From positions 248,001 through 312,000 of the forward strand of contig NZ_JABMLF010000002.1 of the NCBI RefSeq assembly GCF_013205055.1: a DNA stretch of 64,000 nucleotides. The letters are read 5' to 3'. Below are positions 41,875 through 54,823 of the stretch, piece after piece. The DNA is from Rathayibacter sp. VKM Ac-2856. Lineage in GTDB: Bacteria > Actinomycetota > Actinomycetes > Actinomycetales > Microbacteriaceae. Positions within the stretch are counted from its first letter, which is position 1, and each line of letters starts with the position of its first letter. The position numbers were made by a program, and so were the translations under genes. The notes under the pieces are model-generated. The model did not search any database. It saw only the letters and a list, made by a program, of their open reading frames with translations, and was not told the DNA's origin.

Positions 41875-42429
41875 CTACTTGCGGAACATGCGCGCGGTGG
41901 TCTCGAAGAGGCCCTTCACCGGTCGCTGCTGCTCGCCCTGCTGCGCGCCGAGGACGATGATGACGCCGGTCAGCACCGGAATCAGCCACTGGGTGGCCTT
42001 CTGGATGCGCAGGGCGGTGGTCAGCTCGGGGGAGTTGCTCGAGGACGCCTCGGTGACGCCCGGGGCGCCCTCCTCGGTGTGCTTCGCCTGGGTCGCGCCG
42101 GCGATGGCGGCGGTGACGGAGGCGGCGCCCGCGAGACCGGTGACGATCGTCTTCACGACGGTGTTCGTGCGGCTCTCCTGCTGGTTCGCGAGGCGGGTCT
42201 TGTTGGCGAGGATCAGGCCGATGCCGCCGACGCCGTGGGCCGCGATCGCGGCGAGCTGCACGGGGGTCCAGCGGGCCCAGCCGTTCGAGGCGAGACGGAG
42301 GCGCTCCGACGGGTCGGACGAGGTGGAGGCCGCGCCGTTCAGGCCGACGGCGCCCATCAGGGAACCGCCGAACCAGGCGGCGGCACCGAGGTCGTGGAGG
42401 CTGCGGACGAGCGTGTTGCGTGAGGGCAT
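41875..42429 (-). CDS. Membrane protein of unknown function, 184 residues
   Basis: Starts MPSRNTLVRSLHDLGAAAWFGGSLMGAVGLNGAA and has about four hydrophobic segments, the last being LIPVLTGVIIVLGAQ. The N-terminal HDLGAAAWFGGSLMG pattern looks conserved, but I cannot name the family. ATG 42429 is preceded by AGGAAGGGG; an ATG seven codons upstream is less likely. It is divergent from the DUF3140 gene, and both resemble stress-associated genes of actinobacteria. No enzymatic motif is visible. Confidence 0.7.
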   Translation of the reverse strand: MPSRNTLVRSLHDLGAAAWFGGSLMGAVGLNGAASTSSDPSERLRLASNGWARWTPVQLAAIAAHGVGGIGLILANKTRLANQQESRTNTVVKTIVTGLAGAASVTAAIAGATQAKHTEEGAPGVTEASSSNSPELTTALRIQKATQWLIPVLTGVIIVLGAQQGEQQRPVKGLFETTARMFRK

Positions 42430-42588
42430 GGAGGCCCCTTCCTCTTGCATGGGTGGTCTCGGACGGCTGGCTTCCGACGCTACGCGCGCGCCCGTCGAGC
42501 GCCACGGGGCTTGACCTCTCGCCCGCGGGGCGCTCGAGTGGAGCCGGAGCGCTCGCGGGCAGCGGCGCCGACCCGAGGAGCGAGCACG

Positions 42589-42939
42589 ATGAGCGACGAG
42601 ACCACCGACGACGAGAAGCGCGGGATCCGCGACGACTTCCACGACGCCGTGAACATGACGGCGAAGGAGATCGAGTCGTGGCTCGAGAAGGACGAGTCGA
42701 AGGAGGTCGGGCAGAAGCCGGCGAGCGGCGGCGAATCGGTCGGGCACCACAGCGGGCGGCGGATCATCGAGATCCTCGGCACGAAGCAGGCCGACCTCAG
42801 CGAGGACGACTACGCGCACATGAAGAAGGTCACCGGCTACGTCGCCCGGCACTCGAAGCAGCGCCCCTCCGGCGACGTCACCGAGACGAAGTGGCGCTAC
42901 TCGCTGATGAACTGGGGGAACGACCCGCTGAAGGGCTGA
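42589..42939 (+). CDS. DUF3140-family protein, 116 residues
   Basis: A small soluble protein with the DUF3140 pattern: FHDAVNMTAKEIESWLEKDESKEVGQ, then SVGHHSGRRIIEIL and YAHMKKVTGYVARHSKQRP, ending WRYSLMNWGNDP. The family is often annotated as DNA-binding, which I cannot verify from sequence. ATG 42589 has GAGGAG upstream. It is followed by an inverted repeat and then palindromic elements. Confidence 0.8.
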   Translation: MSDETTDDEKRGIRDDFHDAVNMTAKEIESWLEKDESKEVGQKPASGGESVGHHSGRRIIEILGTKQADLSEDDYAHMKKVTGYVARHSKQRPSGDVTETKWRYSLMNWGNDPLKG

Positions 42940-42957
42940 CCGGCGGGGGTGCTGCGG

Positions 42958-43025
42958 CGAGGCGTCCTCGAACGGTCGAGGCGTCCAGATGGGGCGGGAC
43001 GTCTCGACTGTTCGAGGACGCCTCG
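42958..43025. terminator. Inverted repeat after the DUF3140 gene
   Basis: CGAGGCGTCCTCGAAC (42958-42973) and GTTCGAGGACGCCTCG (43010-43025) are perfect complements, with further partial pairing (GGTCGAG / CTCGAC) inside. It is likely a terminator and lies before the repeat block. Confidence 0.7.
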
Positions 43026-43050
43026 GCGGCTCGGGTGTCTGCGGTGGGGG

Positions 43051-43300
43051 GATCTCGATACGCGCGCTCCGCGCGCTACTCGATCAGCATGGAGGGGGGC
43101 AGCCAGCCCTGCGCTCGCCTCGATTCGCCGCTCGACCATGCTGGTCGAGTAGACGCCGCAGGCGGCGTATCGAGACCGGCCCGAATCAGCACCGCCGCCC
43201 CAGGCGTCCGCCCGCCCCGCCCATGCTGGTCGAGTAGGCGCCGCAGGCGGCGTATCGAGACCCACGCTGGTCGAGTAGGCGCCGCAGGCGCCGTACCGAG
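43051..43300. repeat. Four CTGGTCGAGTAG half-units
   Basis: One right-type arm (43051-43091) is followed by left-type arms at 43137, 43222 and 43265; the last is decayed (CGTACCGAG). The arms use GCGCGC or GCCGCAGGCGGC cores rather than the usual CCGCGCAGCGG. The stretch 42940-43311 between convergent genes has no coding content. Confidence 0.85.
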
Positions 43301-43311
43301 TGGACAGCGCG

Positions 43312-43965
43312 TCACTCGACCGCGCAGCTCGCGTCGATCGGGCCGATCACGCCGTCGGTCACCGGGACGATGCCGCAGTTGGGGAAGCCGGCGCGCGGCC
43401 GGTGCGCCGGGTCGATCGCGCGCAGGAGGCTGCCGAGGACCGTGCCGTGGGTGACGACCAGCACGTCGCCGTGCTCAGCGGCCGGCAGGATCAGCGCGAG
43501 CGCCGCCTCCACCCGCTGCCGCACCGACACGGCCGTGTCCGCGCGCCCCGACGGGTCGTGTCGGTGGATCGCGTCGATCACGGTGTCCAGGCCCGCGTCG
43601 GTCATCCGCGGCCAGTCCGCCGAGGCCGGCACGTACGAGTAGCCGTGATCCGCGAAGACCGGCTCCCAGAGCGACGCGTTCGGCTGCCCCTCGAAGCCGC
43701 CGAAGTGCCACTCCCGCAGCGCGGTCGTCGGCACCGGCTCGATCGACGGATGCCCGGCGAGCGCCGCCGCAGCCGTGGTGCGCGTCCGCGTCAGGTCGCT
43801 CATGAACGCCGCGACCAGCGGCACCCCGCGCATCCGCTCGCCGAGGGCCGCGATCTGCCGCTCGCCCCGCGCGGTCAGCGGCGAGTCGCACCAGCCCTGC
43901 AGCTGGCCGTTGACGTTGAACAGGGTCTGCGCGTGGCGGACGAAGTGGACGGTGCCGCGGGTCAT
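43312..43965 (-). CDS. Histidine phosphatase (phosphoglycerate-mutase-like)
   Basis: A 217-residue branch-1 histidine phosphatase. The phosphohistidine motif is VRHAQTLFN (Arg10, His11), followed by LTARGERQIAALGERM, the second arginine in SDLTRTRTTAAA, the acid in LREWHFGGFEGQ, and the second histidine in VVTHGTVLGSL. ATG 43965 has GGAGAGAG upstream. The phosphorylated substrate is unknown. The gene lies downstream of the LicT gene, separated by a short tandem array, and is probably independent of the beta-glucoside operon. Confidence 0.9.
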   Translation of the reverse strand: MTRGTVHFVRHAQTLFNVNGQLQGWCDSPLTARGERQIAALGERMRGVPLVAAFMSDLTRTRTTAAAALAGHPSIEPVPTTALREWHFGGFEGQPNASLWEPVFADHGYSYVPASADWPRMTDAGLDTVIDAIHRHDPSGRADTAVSVRQRVEAALALILPAAEHGDVLVVTHGTVLGSLLRAIDPAHRPRAGFPNCGIVPVTDGVIGPIDASCAVE

Positions 43966-43977
43966 GCTGCTCTCTCC

Positions 43978-44080
43978 GTAGTGACTGACAGGCCGTAATG
44001 ACGGACAGGACATGGTGACGGACCGGACGCAGTGACCGACAGGCCGCAGTGACCGGCAGGCCGCAGTGACCTGCAGACCG
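43978..44080. repeat. About 17-bp degenerate tandem array
   Basis: About six units resembling CGCAGTGACCGACAGGC, all imperfect, lie between the licT stop and the phosphatase start, so they are in the phosphatase promoter region. Confidence 0.7.
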
Positions 44081-44090
44081 CGACCGCGGA

Positions 44091-44921
44091 CTACTCCGGC
44101 GCCGCCCGCGCGATGTGCAGCGCCAGGAACGCCACCTCCTCGTTCGGCAGCTCCGCACCGTACTCCGCCCGCACGAACGCCCGCACCCGCTCCGCCGTCG
44201 CGATCGCCCGCGGATACCGCGTGCTCAGGCTGGTGAAGAGGAAGTCGTCCGAGCTGACCAGCAGCCCGCCCGAGAAGAACCGCTCGGCGAAGTACTGCAG
44301 GTGCGCCACGAAGCGGGCCGAGCGCAGGTCCTCGCGGTCCAGCGCCGCACCGCTCGTGTGCTGGATGATCGCGGTGACCGAGCGGATGAGCTGCACGATC
44401 CGCAGCGAGTCGATGCCGACCTTACCGAGCTCCGCGTTGGCGAGGTGGAAGGCCACGTTCGCCGCCTCGTCGTCCGGCACGTCCACTCCGAGCCGCGAGC
44501 GCATCGCCGCGACCGCCCGCTCCCCCACCGCGTACTGCACGGGGTAGACCGAGCGCATCTCCCAGGCGAGCCGGTTGGTCACGGCGAGGCCCCGCTTCTG
44601 CCGCTCGACGGCGAAGTGCAGGTGGTCGGTGAGCGCGAGGTAGACGTGCGGGTCGAGCCGCAGCCCCTCCGACTCCGCGTCGGCGACGACCGCCCGGGTC
44701 AGCTCGACGAACTCGGCCGGGATCTGCGCGAGCAGCTCGACGAGGTTCCGCTGGTCGGCGTCGTCGAGCGCGACGAACACCTGGTCCACCGCGGACGCCT
44801 CGATGCTCTCGCCCGCCTTCGCGCCGAAGCCGATGCCCTTGCCGAGCAGCACCCGCTCGGCGCCGCGCTCGTCGACGACGAGCACGACGCTCGAGTTGAG
44901 CACCTTCTTGATGGTCTGCAT
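44091..44921 (-). CDS. licT: LicT/BglG-family transcriptional antiterminator
   Basis: An RNA-binding antiterminator of 276 residues. MQTIKKVLNSSVVLVVDERGAERVLLGKGIGFGAKAG is the CAT RNA-binding domain (about 1-56). Two PTS regulation domains follow, with candidate phosphorylated histidines in LTDHLHFAVER, NVAFHLAN and LALHIARA. I chose ATG 44921, which has GGAGA at good spacing and matches the family start; an ATG at 44981 overlaps the GH1 stop as ATGA and would add 20 residues. It should bind the RAT site at 48475-48505 when beta-glucosides are transported, preventing termination. The gene ends the operon it controls. Confidence 0.9.
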   Translation of the reverse strand: MQTIKKVLNSSVVLVVDERGAERVLLGKGIGFGAKAGESIEASAVDQVFVALDDADQRNLVELLAQIPAEFVELTRAVVADAESEGLRLDPHVYLALTDHLHFAVERQKRGLAVTNRLAWEMRSVYPVQYAVGERAVAAMRSRLGVDVPDDEAANVAFHLANAELGKVGIDSLRIVQLIRSVTAIIQHTSGAALDREDLRSARFVAHLQYFAERFFSGGLLVSSDDFLFTSLSTRYPRAIATAERVRAFVRAEYGAELPNEEVAFLALHIARAAPE

Positions 44922-44977
44922 GCGTGTCTCCGTCGACGGCGTCTGCGCGGCCCGGCGGGCGGGTGGTGCGGCGAGGG

Positions 44978-49054
<4,077 letters not shown>

Positions 49055-49058
<4 letters not shown>

Positions 49059-50137
49059 GGATCGACGAGGTCGAAGCCGTCGTCGGTCCGGATAGCGGTG
49101 ATGATTCCGAGCCGCCCGATCAGTTCGAGAAGGTCTGCCTCGGGACGGCCCGGAAGCAGAATGACGGGCACCGCCGCCCAGCCGAGGCCATTGGCGACGT
49201 GAGCGTAATCAAGAACCTGCCCGATTGCGGTGCGCACGTAGGCGCGAGCAGTCGACTTCTTGGCCTCGATGATCCAGCCGCTCGACTTCACGTAGAGATC
49301 AGGCTCAATCCGGGTGGAGCCAACGGGGAGGGTGAGCCGACTCGGCGGAGTTCCGTTCTCCGCCAGCCACTCACCGAACGCCGCCTGGAGCTCGAATTCC
49401 ACCCGGGAGACAACGCGCTCCTCGATCGGGCTGAGATCTGCACCCGCGATGACAACATCGGACGATTCCGGCGCCGACCAGTCGGAGAGCTCCGGCGACG
49501 CCACCGGGCGACCGCCATACGCAGGGAGGGTCGAGACGTCAGCGCTGATCGGGACGAGGGTGAAGATGATTCCCTGTCGAAGCGTTCCCTCAGTGTCGGG
49601 GATGGTCTCGAAGCGGTAGGTCGGGGTACCCGTGGTGAAGGCTCCGATGTAGGTCACGCTCGTTCCCTGCACAGTGAAGAGCCGAATGACGCGGTTCTGA
49701 ACAGCGGCGTTGCGGAGAGCAAGGTTGCCGCGGAGAAAGACCTGGTCGCCGATCTGACCCTCTCCCGTGTACGAGTAAGAACCGTCCTCGCGCAGGCCCT
49801 CGAAGCGGTCGTACCCGTACCGGGCACCCTTCGCTGGGTCGGTGAAGATCAGGATTTCGCCGAGGGACTTCGGCGTGGAAATGCCTCCCTGCTGCTGACC
49901 GCCGTACGCGGCATGCACCGATCGTCTTCGAACCTGATCTCCGGGAACGAGCGTGAACCGCGTTCCCGTAGCACGTCGGGAAATTCGAGTCCGAACGAGG
50001 TCGGCCTGCTCGTCCGAGAGAGCCCAACGGGTGGTGTCGGGATCGAGATTCCCGAAGTTTTCTCGGAGAACAGAGCGAATACGCTTCTGAGACACTCCCA
50101 GCTCGAGGGAAAGATCAGCGGGAGTAAGAGCGGGCAT
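49055..50137 (-). CDS. Candidate modification-dependent restriction endonuclease (SRA-like + PD-(D/E)XK)
   Basis: A 360-residue protein in lower-GC DNA. The N-terminal 55 residues form a small helical DNA-binding-like domain (LSLELGVSQKRIRSVLRENFG). Residues about 65-170 (VHAAYGGQQQGGISTPKSLGEILIFTDPAKGARYGYDRFEG ... YTGEGQIGDQ) resemble the SRA-like domain of ScoMcrA-type enzymes, which reads modified bases or phosphorothioate DNA. The C-terminal part has Asp280, Glu291 and Lys293 in EPDLYV and WIIEAKKS, a PD-(D/E)XK nuclease core instead of the HNH domain of ScoMcrA. No methyltransferase is nearby, fitting a type IV-like enzyme. The start ATG lies inside a small CGGGC/GCCCG hairpin. Confidence 0.7.
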
Positions 50138-50230
50138 AGCCCGAGAGTAGAAACATCAAGAAGAACAACTAGCGAGAGACGCTCGTGTCTGTGCTCGAGT
50201 CTCCCTTTGCTAGTACTTTTCCCTCTACTT

Positions 50231-50635
50231 TCACCGCCCGGCGATGATCACGATTCCGGACGCGACGAGAAATGCCACGACGGTGACTGCCATGCCGGCC
50301 ACCGGGATCCACCAGATGCGGCGGGATCTGTCGGGGCGCAGGAGTGCGACGAGCGTCGCGAGGGCGGACAGGCCCACGGCTCCGGGGACAATCCACATCG
50401 TCTCGCCGAGGACCGAGACGCCGTCGAGGCGGTTGTTCACACGGTTCGCATCGAAGGTCAGGTTCTCGATGAGGACGAAGACGAAGAGGATCGCGCCGAG
50501 CACGAGCAGGAAGACGAGCAGGAGGATCGCGGTGACGCGGTCCTCGCCGGCCGACAGGCGGCGCCGGGGCCGCCGACGCGGTGGCCGGTCGAACGGGTCC
50601 GGGTCGTCCCAATCCGCGTCCGAATCAAAGGCCAT
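50231..50635 (-). CDS. Three-span membrane protein, 134 residues
   Basis: An acidic then Arg-rich N-terminus (DSDADWDDPDPFDRPPRRRPRRR) is followed by three hydrophobic segments (ILLLVFLLVLGAILFVFVLI; WIVPGAVGLSALATLVALL; WWIPVAGMAVTVVAFLVASGIVII). I do not recognise a family. It is 64 bases downstream of the HNH nuclease gene on the same strand, so it may be the distal gene of the tubulin-like operon or independent. Confidence 0.65.
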   Translation of the reverse strand: MAFDSDADWDDPDPFDRPPRRRPRRRLSAGEDRVTAILLLVFLLVLGAILFVFVLIENLTFDANRVNNRLDGVSVLGETMWIVPGAVGLSALATLVALLRPDRSRRIWWIPVAGMAVTVVAFLVASGIVIIAGR

Positions 50636-50699
50636 AGTGCCGCTCAGGCTAGCCGAGCACGGCGCGCGGGCTCCGCGGGCGGCACAGTCCCTGCGCGCC

Positions 50700-51623
50700 T
50701 CAGCACCCGACCAGCACCGCCTGCGCCGCCGCCCGGTCCTCCGTCCCGACCGCCAGCCCGTACGCCCCCAGCACCCCCACGAACTGCTCCACGTACCCGC
50801 AGCGCAGCTCGGGCGCCGGCGGCAGCCACTCCCCCGGGCCGGCGTCGCTCTTGGACTGGTTCGTGTCGTCGGAGGCGGCGACGAGGTTCGCCGGGTCGTT
50901 CGCGAAGGCCAGGCGCTGCTCGTCCGACCACGCCCACGCTCCGTGGTGCCAGGCCCAGCCGAGAGCGACGACGTGGTCGATCTGCACGAGCCGCGACGTG
51001 TCGCTCCCGGAGACGAACGACACGGCGGCGCCGTCGTACGGATCGATCAGCGTGCCGGAGAGCACCTTGCAGTCGCGCGTGCCCGGCTTGAAGACGGGGT
51101 CGAGCAGGTCGCGGCCGAGGATGTCGTTGCGGGTGTCGCAGCCGTTGCGGTCGACGTCCTTCCAGGACTCGCCGAAGAGGTCGCGGTCGTAGGGGACGTC
51201 CGCGCGGCCGTCGTCGACGGGCAGCGAGGCGAGGGTCGCCAGCGCGAGCGCGGCGGAGTCCGCGCGATCCGCGGGGACGCTCGGGGCGGACGATCCGGCG
51301 GAGGAGGCGGACGCGGTCGGTGCGGCCGTCGCAGGGTCAGCGGACGGAGTCGCCGGATCGGTCGAGGCCGTACCAGCAGCGACACCGGACGACGCAGATC
51401 CCGCCCCCGGCACCCCTACCGTCTCCCCCACTCCGACCACCGCGAACGCGACAGCGGCCGCGACCACCGCGGCGACGATCCAGGCCCACCACGGCGCCCG
51501 CCGCCGCCCACGTCGAGCACCCGCCCGCCCGGCACCGCGCCCCACGCCAGACCGACCGGCACCGCGCCCCGGAGCCGCCCGCCGCACCGCGGGAGGTCGC
51601 GGCGGCGGCGGCCTCCCGACCAC
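50700..51623 (-). CDS. Membrane-tethered HNH endonuclease (DUF1524/GmrSD-C-like)
   Basis: A 307-residue protein: a basic Arg/Gly/Pro-rich cytoplasmic start, one span (WWAWIVAAVVAAAVAFAVVGVG), a Ser/Thr/Ala-rich stalk of about 60 residues, then an extracytoplasmic nuclease domain. CDTRNDIL, VQIDHVVALGWAWHHGA and NLVAASDDTNQSKSDAGPGEW match secreted HNH-family proteins, with the catalytic His in IDHVVAL. Paired cysteines support an external location. GTG 51623 starts three bases after the stop of the 1064-residue protein, so it is very likely part of that operon. Confidence 0.85.
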   Translation of the reverse strand: MVGRPPPPRPPAVRRAAPGRGAGRSGVGRGAGRAGARRGRRRAPWWAWIVAAVVAAAVAFAVVGVGETVGVPGAGSASSGVAAGTASTDPATPSADPATAAPTASASSAGSSAPSVPADRADSAALALATLASLPVDDGRADVPYDRDLFGESWKDVDRNGCDTRNDILGRDLLDPVFKPGTRDCKVLSGTLIDPYDGAAVSFVSGSDTSRLVQIDHVVALGWAWHHGAWAWSDEQRLAFANDPANLVAASDDTNQSKSDAGPGEWLPPAPELRCGYVEQFVGVLGAYGLAVGTEDRAAAQAVLVGC

Positions 51624-51626
51624 CGA

Positions 51627-54600
51627 CTACACCCCCGAGTCGCCGTCAGCCGGGACGACGGGCGCCGACGCCCGCACCGCCCCGTCCCACAGCCGGATCG
51701 CCGCGCGCGGCACCGGTCCGACGACGTCCACCCGCCACACCAGATCCACCGGCGACCCGGTCGACGCCTCGAACGGCACGACATGGATCGGCGCCGACGG
51801 GTCGAACCGCAGCCGCTCCTGCAGCCGAGACGGCGCGACGAGGAAGCTCGTCACGCGCTCGTGGTAGCGCTCGCCGACCTGCAGCTCGGTCAGCACCGTG
51901 GCGCTGACCGGGGTCATCGGGTCGGCGCGGGTCAGCGAGTCGAGAAGGAAGTCGTCCCACGGCACGTCGAGCTCGACGCCCTCGAAGTCCTCGGGCCGGC
52001 GCAGCGCGTTCAGCGGGTTGGTACCCATCGGGCGGACCCGCGGGCGGGCGATCGCCTCCTCGTCGCGCTGCACGGAGGCGACGATGTCGGCCAGGCGCGG
52101 AGCGGCGATCCGGGTGAGGAGCGACTCGTCGTCGAGGGCGCGCAGCAGCATGCGCCGCGTGTGGTTCGACGAGTGCGGGAGGTCCTCGTCGAGCGCCGAC
52201 AGGCCGAAGCCCTGGCCCGCGCCGTAGTCCGCGGCCATCTCCTGCACGAGCGCCTCGAAGGCCTCGTGCCGCCAGCCGCGGCGGACGAGCTTGGACGTCA
52301 TCGCGGCGCGCATGCGGGCGACGGCCGCCGTCTCCTCGCCGCTGACGGTCGCGAGGCGCACGGCGAACGGCATGGCGCCGCGCTCCACGTCGAAGGTCTC
52401 GTGCTGCAGCCACACCGGCGGCACGTGCCACGGCCGGTGCACGGCCTTGGACAGCAGCACCAGCCACTCGACGGCCTGGCGGTGCACCGAGCGCAGGCGC
52501 GCGGCCTCCTCGCGGGCGCGGCGGGCGCTGCGGCCGTAGTGCGCGAGGCGGGTGCGCTCGACGCGGATCCGCCGCTCGAACCGCGACCAGCCCGCGTGGT
52601 ATCGCACGAGCGAGATCAGCGTGATCAGCACCCCGGCCCCGGCGAGGCCCACGAGGACCCAGAGCAGGATCGAGGTGATCAGCCCGGGGTCGAAGGAGCC
52701 GTCGGCCTGGCGCGAGGCGTAGTCGTTGACGAACCAGATGCCGACGCCGACGACCAGCGCGAGCGCCAGCACGGTGACCCAGCCGACGAGCAGCGTGCGG
52801 TGGAACTCGCGTCTCAGCCCCAGCAGCTCGCCGGGACGCTGCGGGCGGATCGCGTCGATCTCGCCCCTGAGGTACGCGACCTCGTCCTCGGCGCGGCGGC
52901 GCTCGGCGCCGATCCGGTCGAGGAAGCGCCAGACGAACGACGAGCTCTGCTTCCCGGCCCACAGGTCGTACTCGCCGAGAGCCTGCAGGCGGCGGGAGCG
53001 GCGCGCCTCGGCGTCGTAGGCGGACACGGGCGGCTCGGCGGGCTCGGGAGCCTCCTCCGCGGGGACCTCGATCTGCACGACGGGCCGCGCCTCGGCGGCC
53101 TCGCCCTCGACGAGCGTCTCCTGCGCGGGCGGCGCGAACGCGGCGGAGTCGGAGGAGCCGGCCGCGGGGTCCTGCGCGGCGGCCTCGTCAGGAGCGGCGG
53201 ACGCGGGAGTCTCGGACGCAGGAGCCTCGGAAGCGGCGGCCTCAGGAACAGCAGCAGCCTCCGGAGCCGCAGCCTCACTCCGCCCCTCCGCCGGCACCGC
53301 AGCAGCCGCGACAGCCGCCTCCGACGCCGACACCCAGTTCTGCAGCTTCTCCCGCGGATCCGCGAGCGCCAGCGCGTACCAGTCCACCCGCTCCGGGAAC
53401 CCCGGCGGCACGTCGTAGCCCGACGCGACCCACGGGTCGTCCGGCAGCGCGAGCACGTCGCCCACCCGGCCGAACACCGGCACGGCCCCCTCGACGGGCG
53501 CGAAGCCCGCGTCGCGGAGATCGGCACTGCCGTCGAGCGCGCCGAAGACCAGCTCGCGCAGACCCGCCCAGAGCTGCGGCGTGGTGCGGACGTGCGCCAT
53601 CGCGGCGGGCGCGTCGGCCTCGGTGCGGGCGCGGGTCTCGTCCTCACGCAGATGCTCGAGGTCGGCGACGAGGAGCCGGTCGCGGACGTCGAGCACCTCG
53701 TCGTAGTCGGCGCCGACCACGGCCGAGCCCTGCGAGGTGTGCAGGGCGCGGGTGACCGAGCGGTTCGCGCTCGAGGTGACCCAGAGCACGGCCCAGCGCG
53801 GGATCTGCACGAGCTTGCCCGCCGAGAAGGCGAAGAAGCGGCCGATCTGCGCCCAGAAGCCGATCCGCTCCGGCTCCGGGACGTCGAGAGAGCCGGCGGA
53901 GTCGTAGGTGAGCGCCCCGCCGTCCAGGCGCAGCGCCCCGGCGACCATGCTGTCGACGTAGCCGGCGATCTGGCCGTCGTCGATGTAGGCGGTGCCGGGC
54001 GGCGGCGGGCTGACGCTGGGGTCGATCAGCAGCGAGTCCGGGCGCGCGGCGTTCTCGAGCACGCCGGCGGCGACGCGGCGGCCGAGCGACTCGGTCAGCA
54101 CCGCGTTGAGGAACACCCGCGAGATCCAGACGGAGTCGCCGCCGTCGGACTCGCGGCTCATCAGCTCGACGCTGCCGTCGGTGACGCCGTTCCACAGCCC
54201 GGCGACGCTCGCCAGGTGGGTCAGCGTGAAGCCGGTGAAGCGCTCGTCGTCGCGGACGAAGGCGTCGCCGGACCACGGGCTCGAGCGGTCCTCGGGCGAG
54301 GCGATGACGACGAAGCCGTGCTCGTGCGCCTCCACCCGCTCGCGCAGCTGGAAGGCGGTCGGCGCGCAGATCAGCGTGACCCGGCGCAGCTCCGTGGTCT
54401 GGTCGGCCAGGGTCGCCGACGGGTTCGGCAGCGGCATCGAGGTGCGCACCCAGCGGCTGACGAGGTCGGCGACGGCATCCTGCGCCGCGTCCGTCTCGCG
54501 CTCGGGCAGGGCGGAGCGGAGGGTGACCAGGCGCACGAGCGCGAGCGGCTCCTCCGCCAGCGCCTCGAACAGGTCGACCGCGATCGCGACCGACTCGAGG

Positions 54601-54821
54601 TCGGCGCCCACGCCGAGCACCACCGCCTCGATCTGCGGCGGTGCGAAGGGCGACGTCTTCACGTGCTCGGGCAGCACCCAGAGGGCCTGGCCGAGCAGGC
54701 CGGTCTTCGTCCACTGCGCCGCCAGCTCGAGCAGGGTCTCGCCCTGCGCGCCGCTGGGCAGCAGGACGATCGCCGCCTTGCCGTCGGGCCAGAAACCGTC
54801 CGGGCGGATCTCCGGGGGCAC
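51627..54821 (-). CDS. Large two-span membrane protein of unknown family, 1064 residues
   Basis: I do not recognise this family. Residues 1-490 are a soluble N-terminal region (starts VPPEIRPDGFWPDGKAAIVLLPSG) with alpha/beta-like patches such as RRVTLICAPTAFQLRERVEAHEHGFVVIAS. About 495-600 is an Ala/Glu/Pro-rich disordered linker. A short coiled coil (GAERRRAEDEVAYLRGEIDAI) precedes two spans at about 673-697 and 712-737. A helical C-terminal domain of about 325 residues follows, with another coiled-coil stretch (RRIRVERTRLAHYGRSARRAREEAARLRSV). Both soluble ends should be cytoplasmic. GTG 54821 lies two bases after the tubulin-like stop, so the two proteins are probably partners. Confidence 0.75.
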   Translation of the reverse strand: MPPEIRPDGFWPDGKAAIVLLPSGAQGETLLELAAQWTKTGLLGQALWVLPEHVKTSPFAPPQIEAVVLGVGADLESVAIAVDLFEALAEEPLALVRLVTLRSALPERETDAAQDAVADLVSRWVRTSMPLPNPSATLADQTTELRRVTLICAPTAFQLRERVEAHEHGFVVIASPEDRSSPWSGDAFVRDDERFTGFTLTHLASVAGLWNGVTDGSVELMSRESDGGDSVWISRVFLNAVLTESLGRRVAAGVLENAARPDSLLIDPSVSPPPPGTAYIDDGQIAGYVDSMVAGALRLDGGALTYDSAGSLDVPEPERIGFWAQIGRFFAFSAGKLVQIPRWAVLWVTSSANRSVTRALHTSQGSAVVGADYDEVLDVRDRLLVADLEHLREDETRARTEADAPAAMAHVRTTPQLWAGLRELVFGALDGSADLRDAGFAPVEGAVPVFGRVGDVLALPDDPWVASGYDVPPGFPERVDWYALALADPREKLQNWVSASEAAVAAAAVPAEGRSEAAAPEAAAVPEAAASEAPASETPASAAPDEAAAQDPAAGSSDSAAFAPPAQETLVEGEAAEARPVVQIEVPAEEAPEPAEPPVSAYDAEARRSRRLQALGEYDLWAGKQSSSFVWRFLDRIGAERRRAEDEVAYLRGEIDAIRPQRPGELLGLRREFHRTLLVGWVTVLALALVVGVGIWFVNDYASRQADGSFDPGLITSILLWVLVGLAGAGVLITLISLVRYHAGWSRFERRIRVERTRLAHYGRSARRAREEAARLRSVHRQAVEWLVLLSKAVHRPWHVPPVWLQHETFDVERGAMPFAVRLATVSGEETAAVARMRAAMTSKLVRRGWRHEAFEALVQEMAADYGAGQGFGLSALDEDLPHSSNHTRRMLLRALDDESLLTRIAAPRLADIVASVQRDEEAIARPRVRPMGTNPLNALRRPEDFEGVELDVPWDDFLLDSLTRADPMTPVSATVLTELQVGERYHERVTSFLVAPSRLQERLRFDPSAPIHVVPFEASTGSPVDLVWRVDVVGPVPRAAIRLWDGAVRASAPVVPADGDSGV

Positions 54822-54823
54822 GC

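Noticed and set aside
43966-44013. Upstream extension of the histidine phosphatase by 16 residues
   Set aside because: It runs into the 17-bp repeats and lacks a ribosome-binding site, while ATG 43965 has GGAGAGAG.
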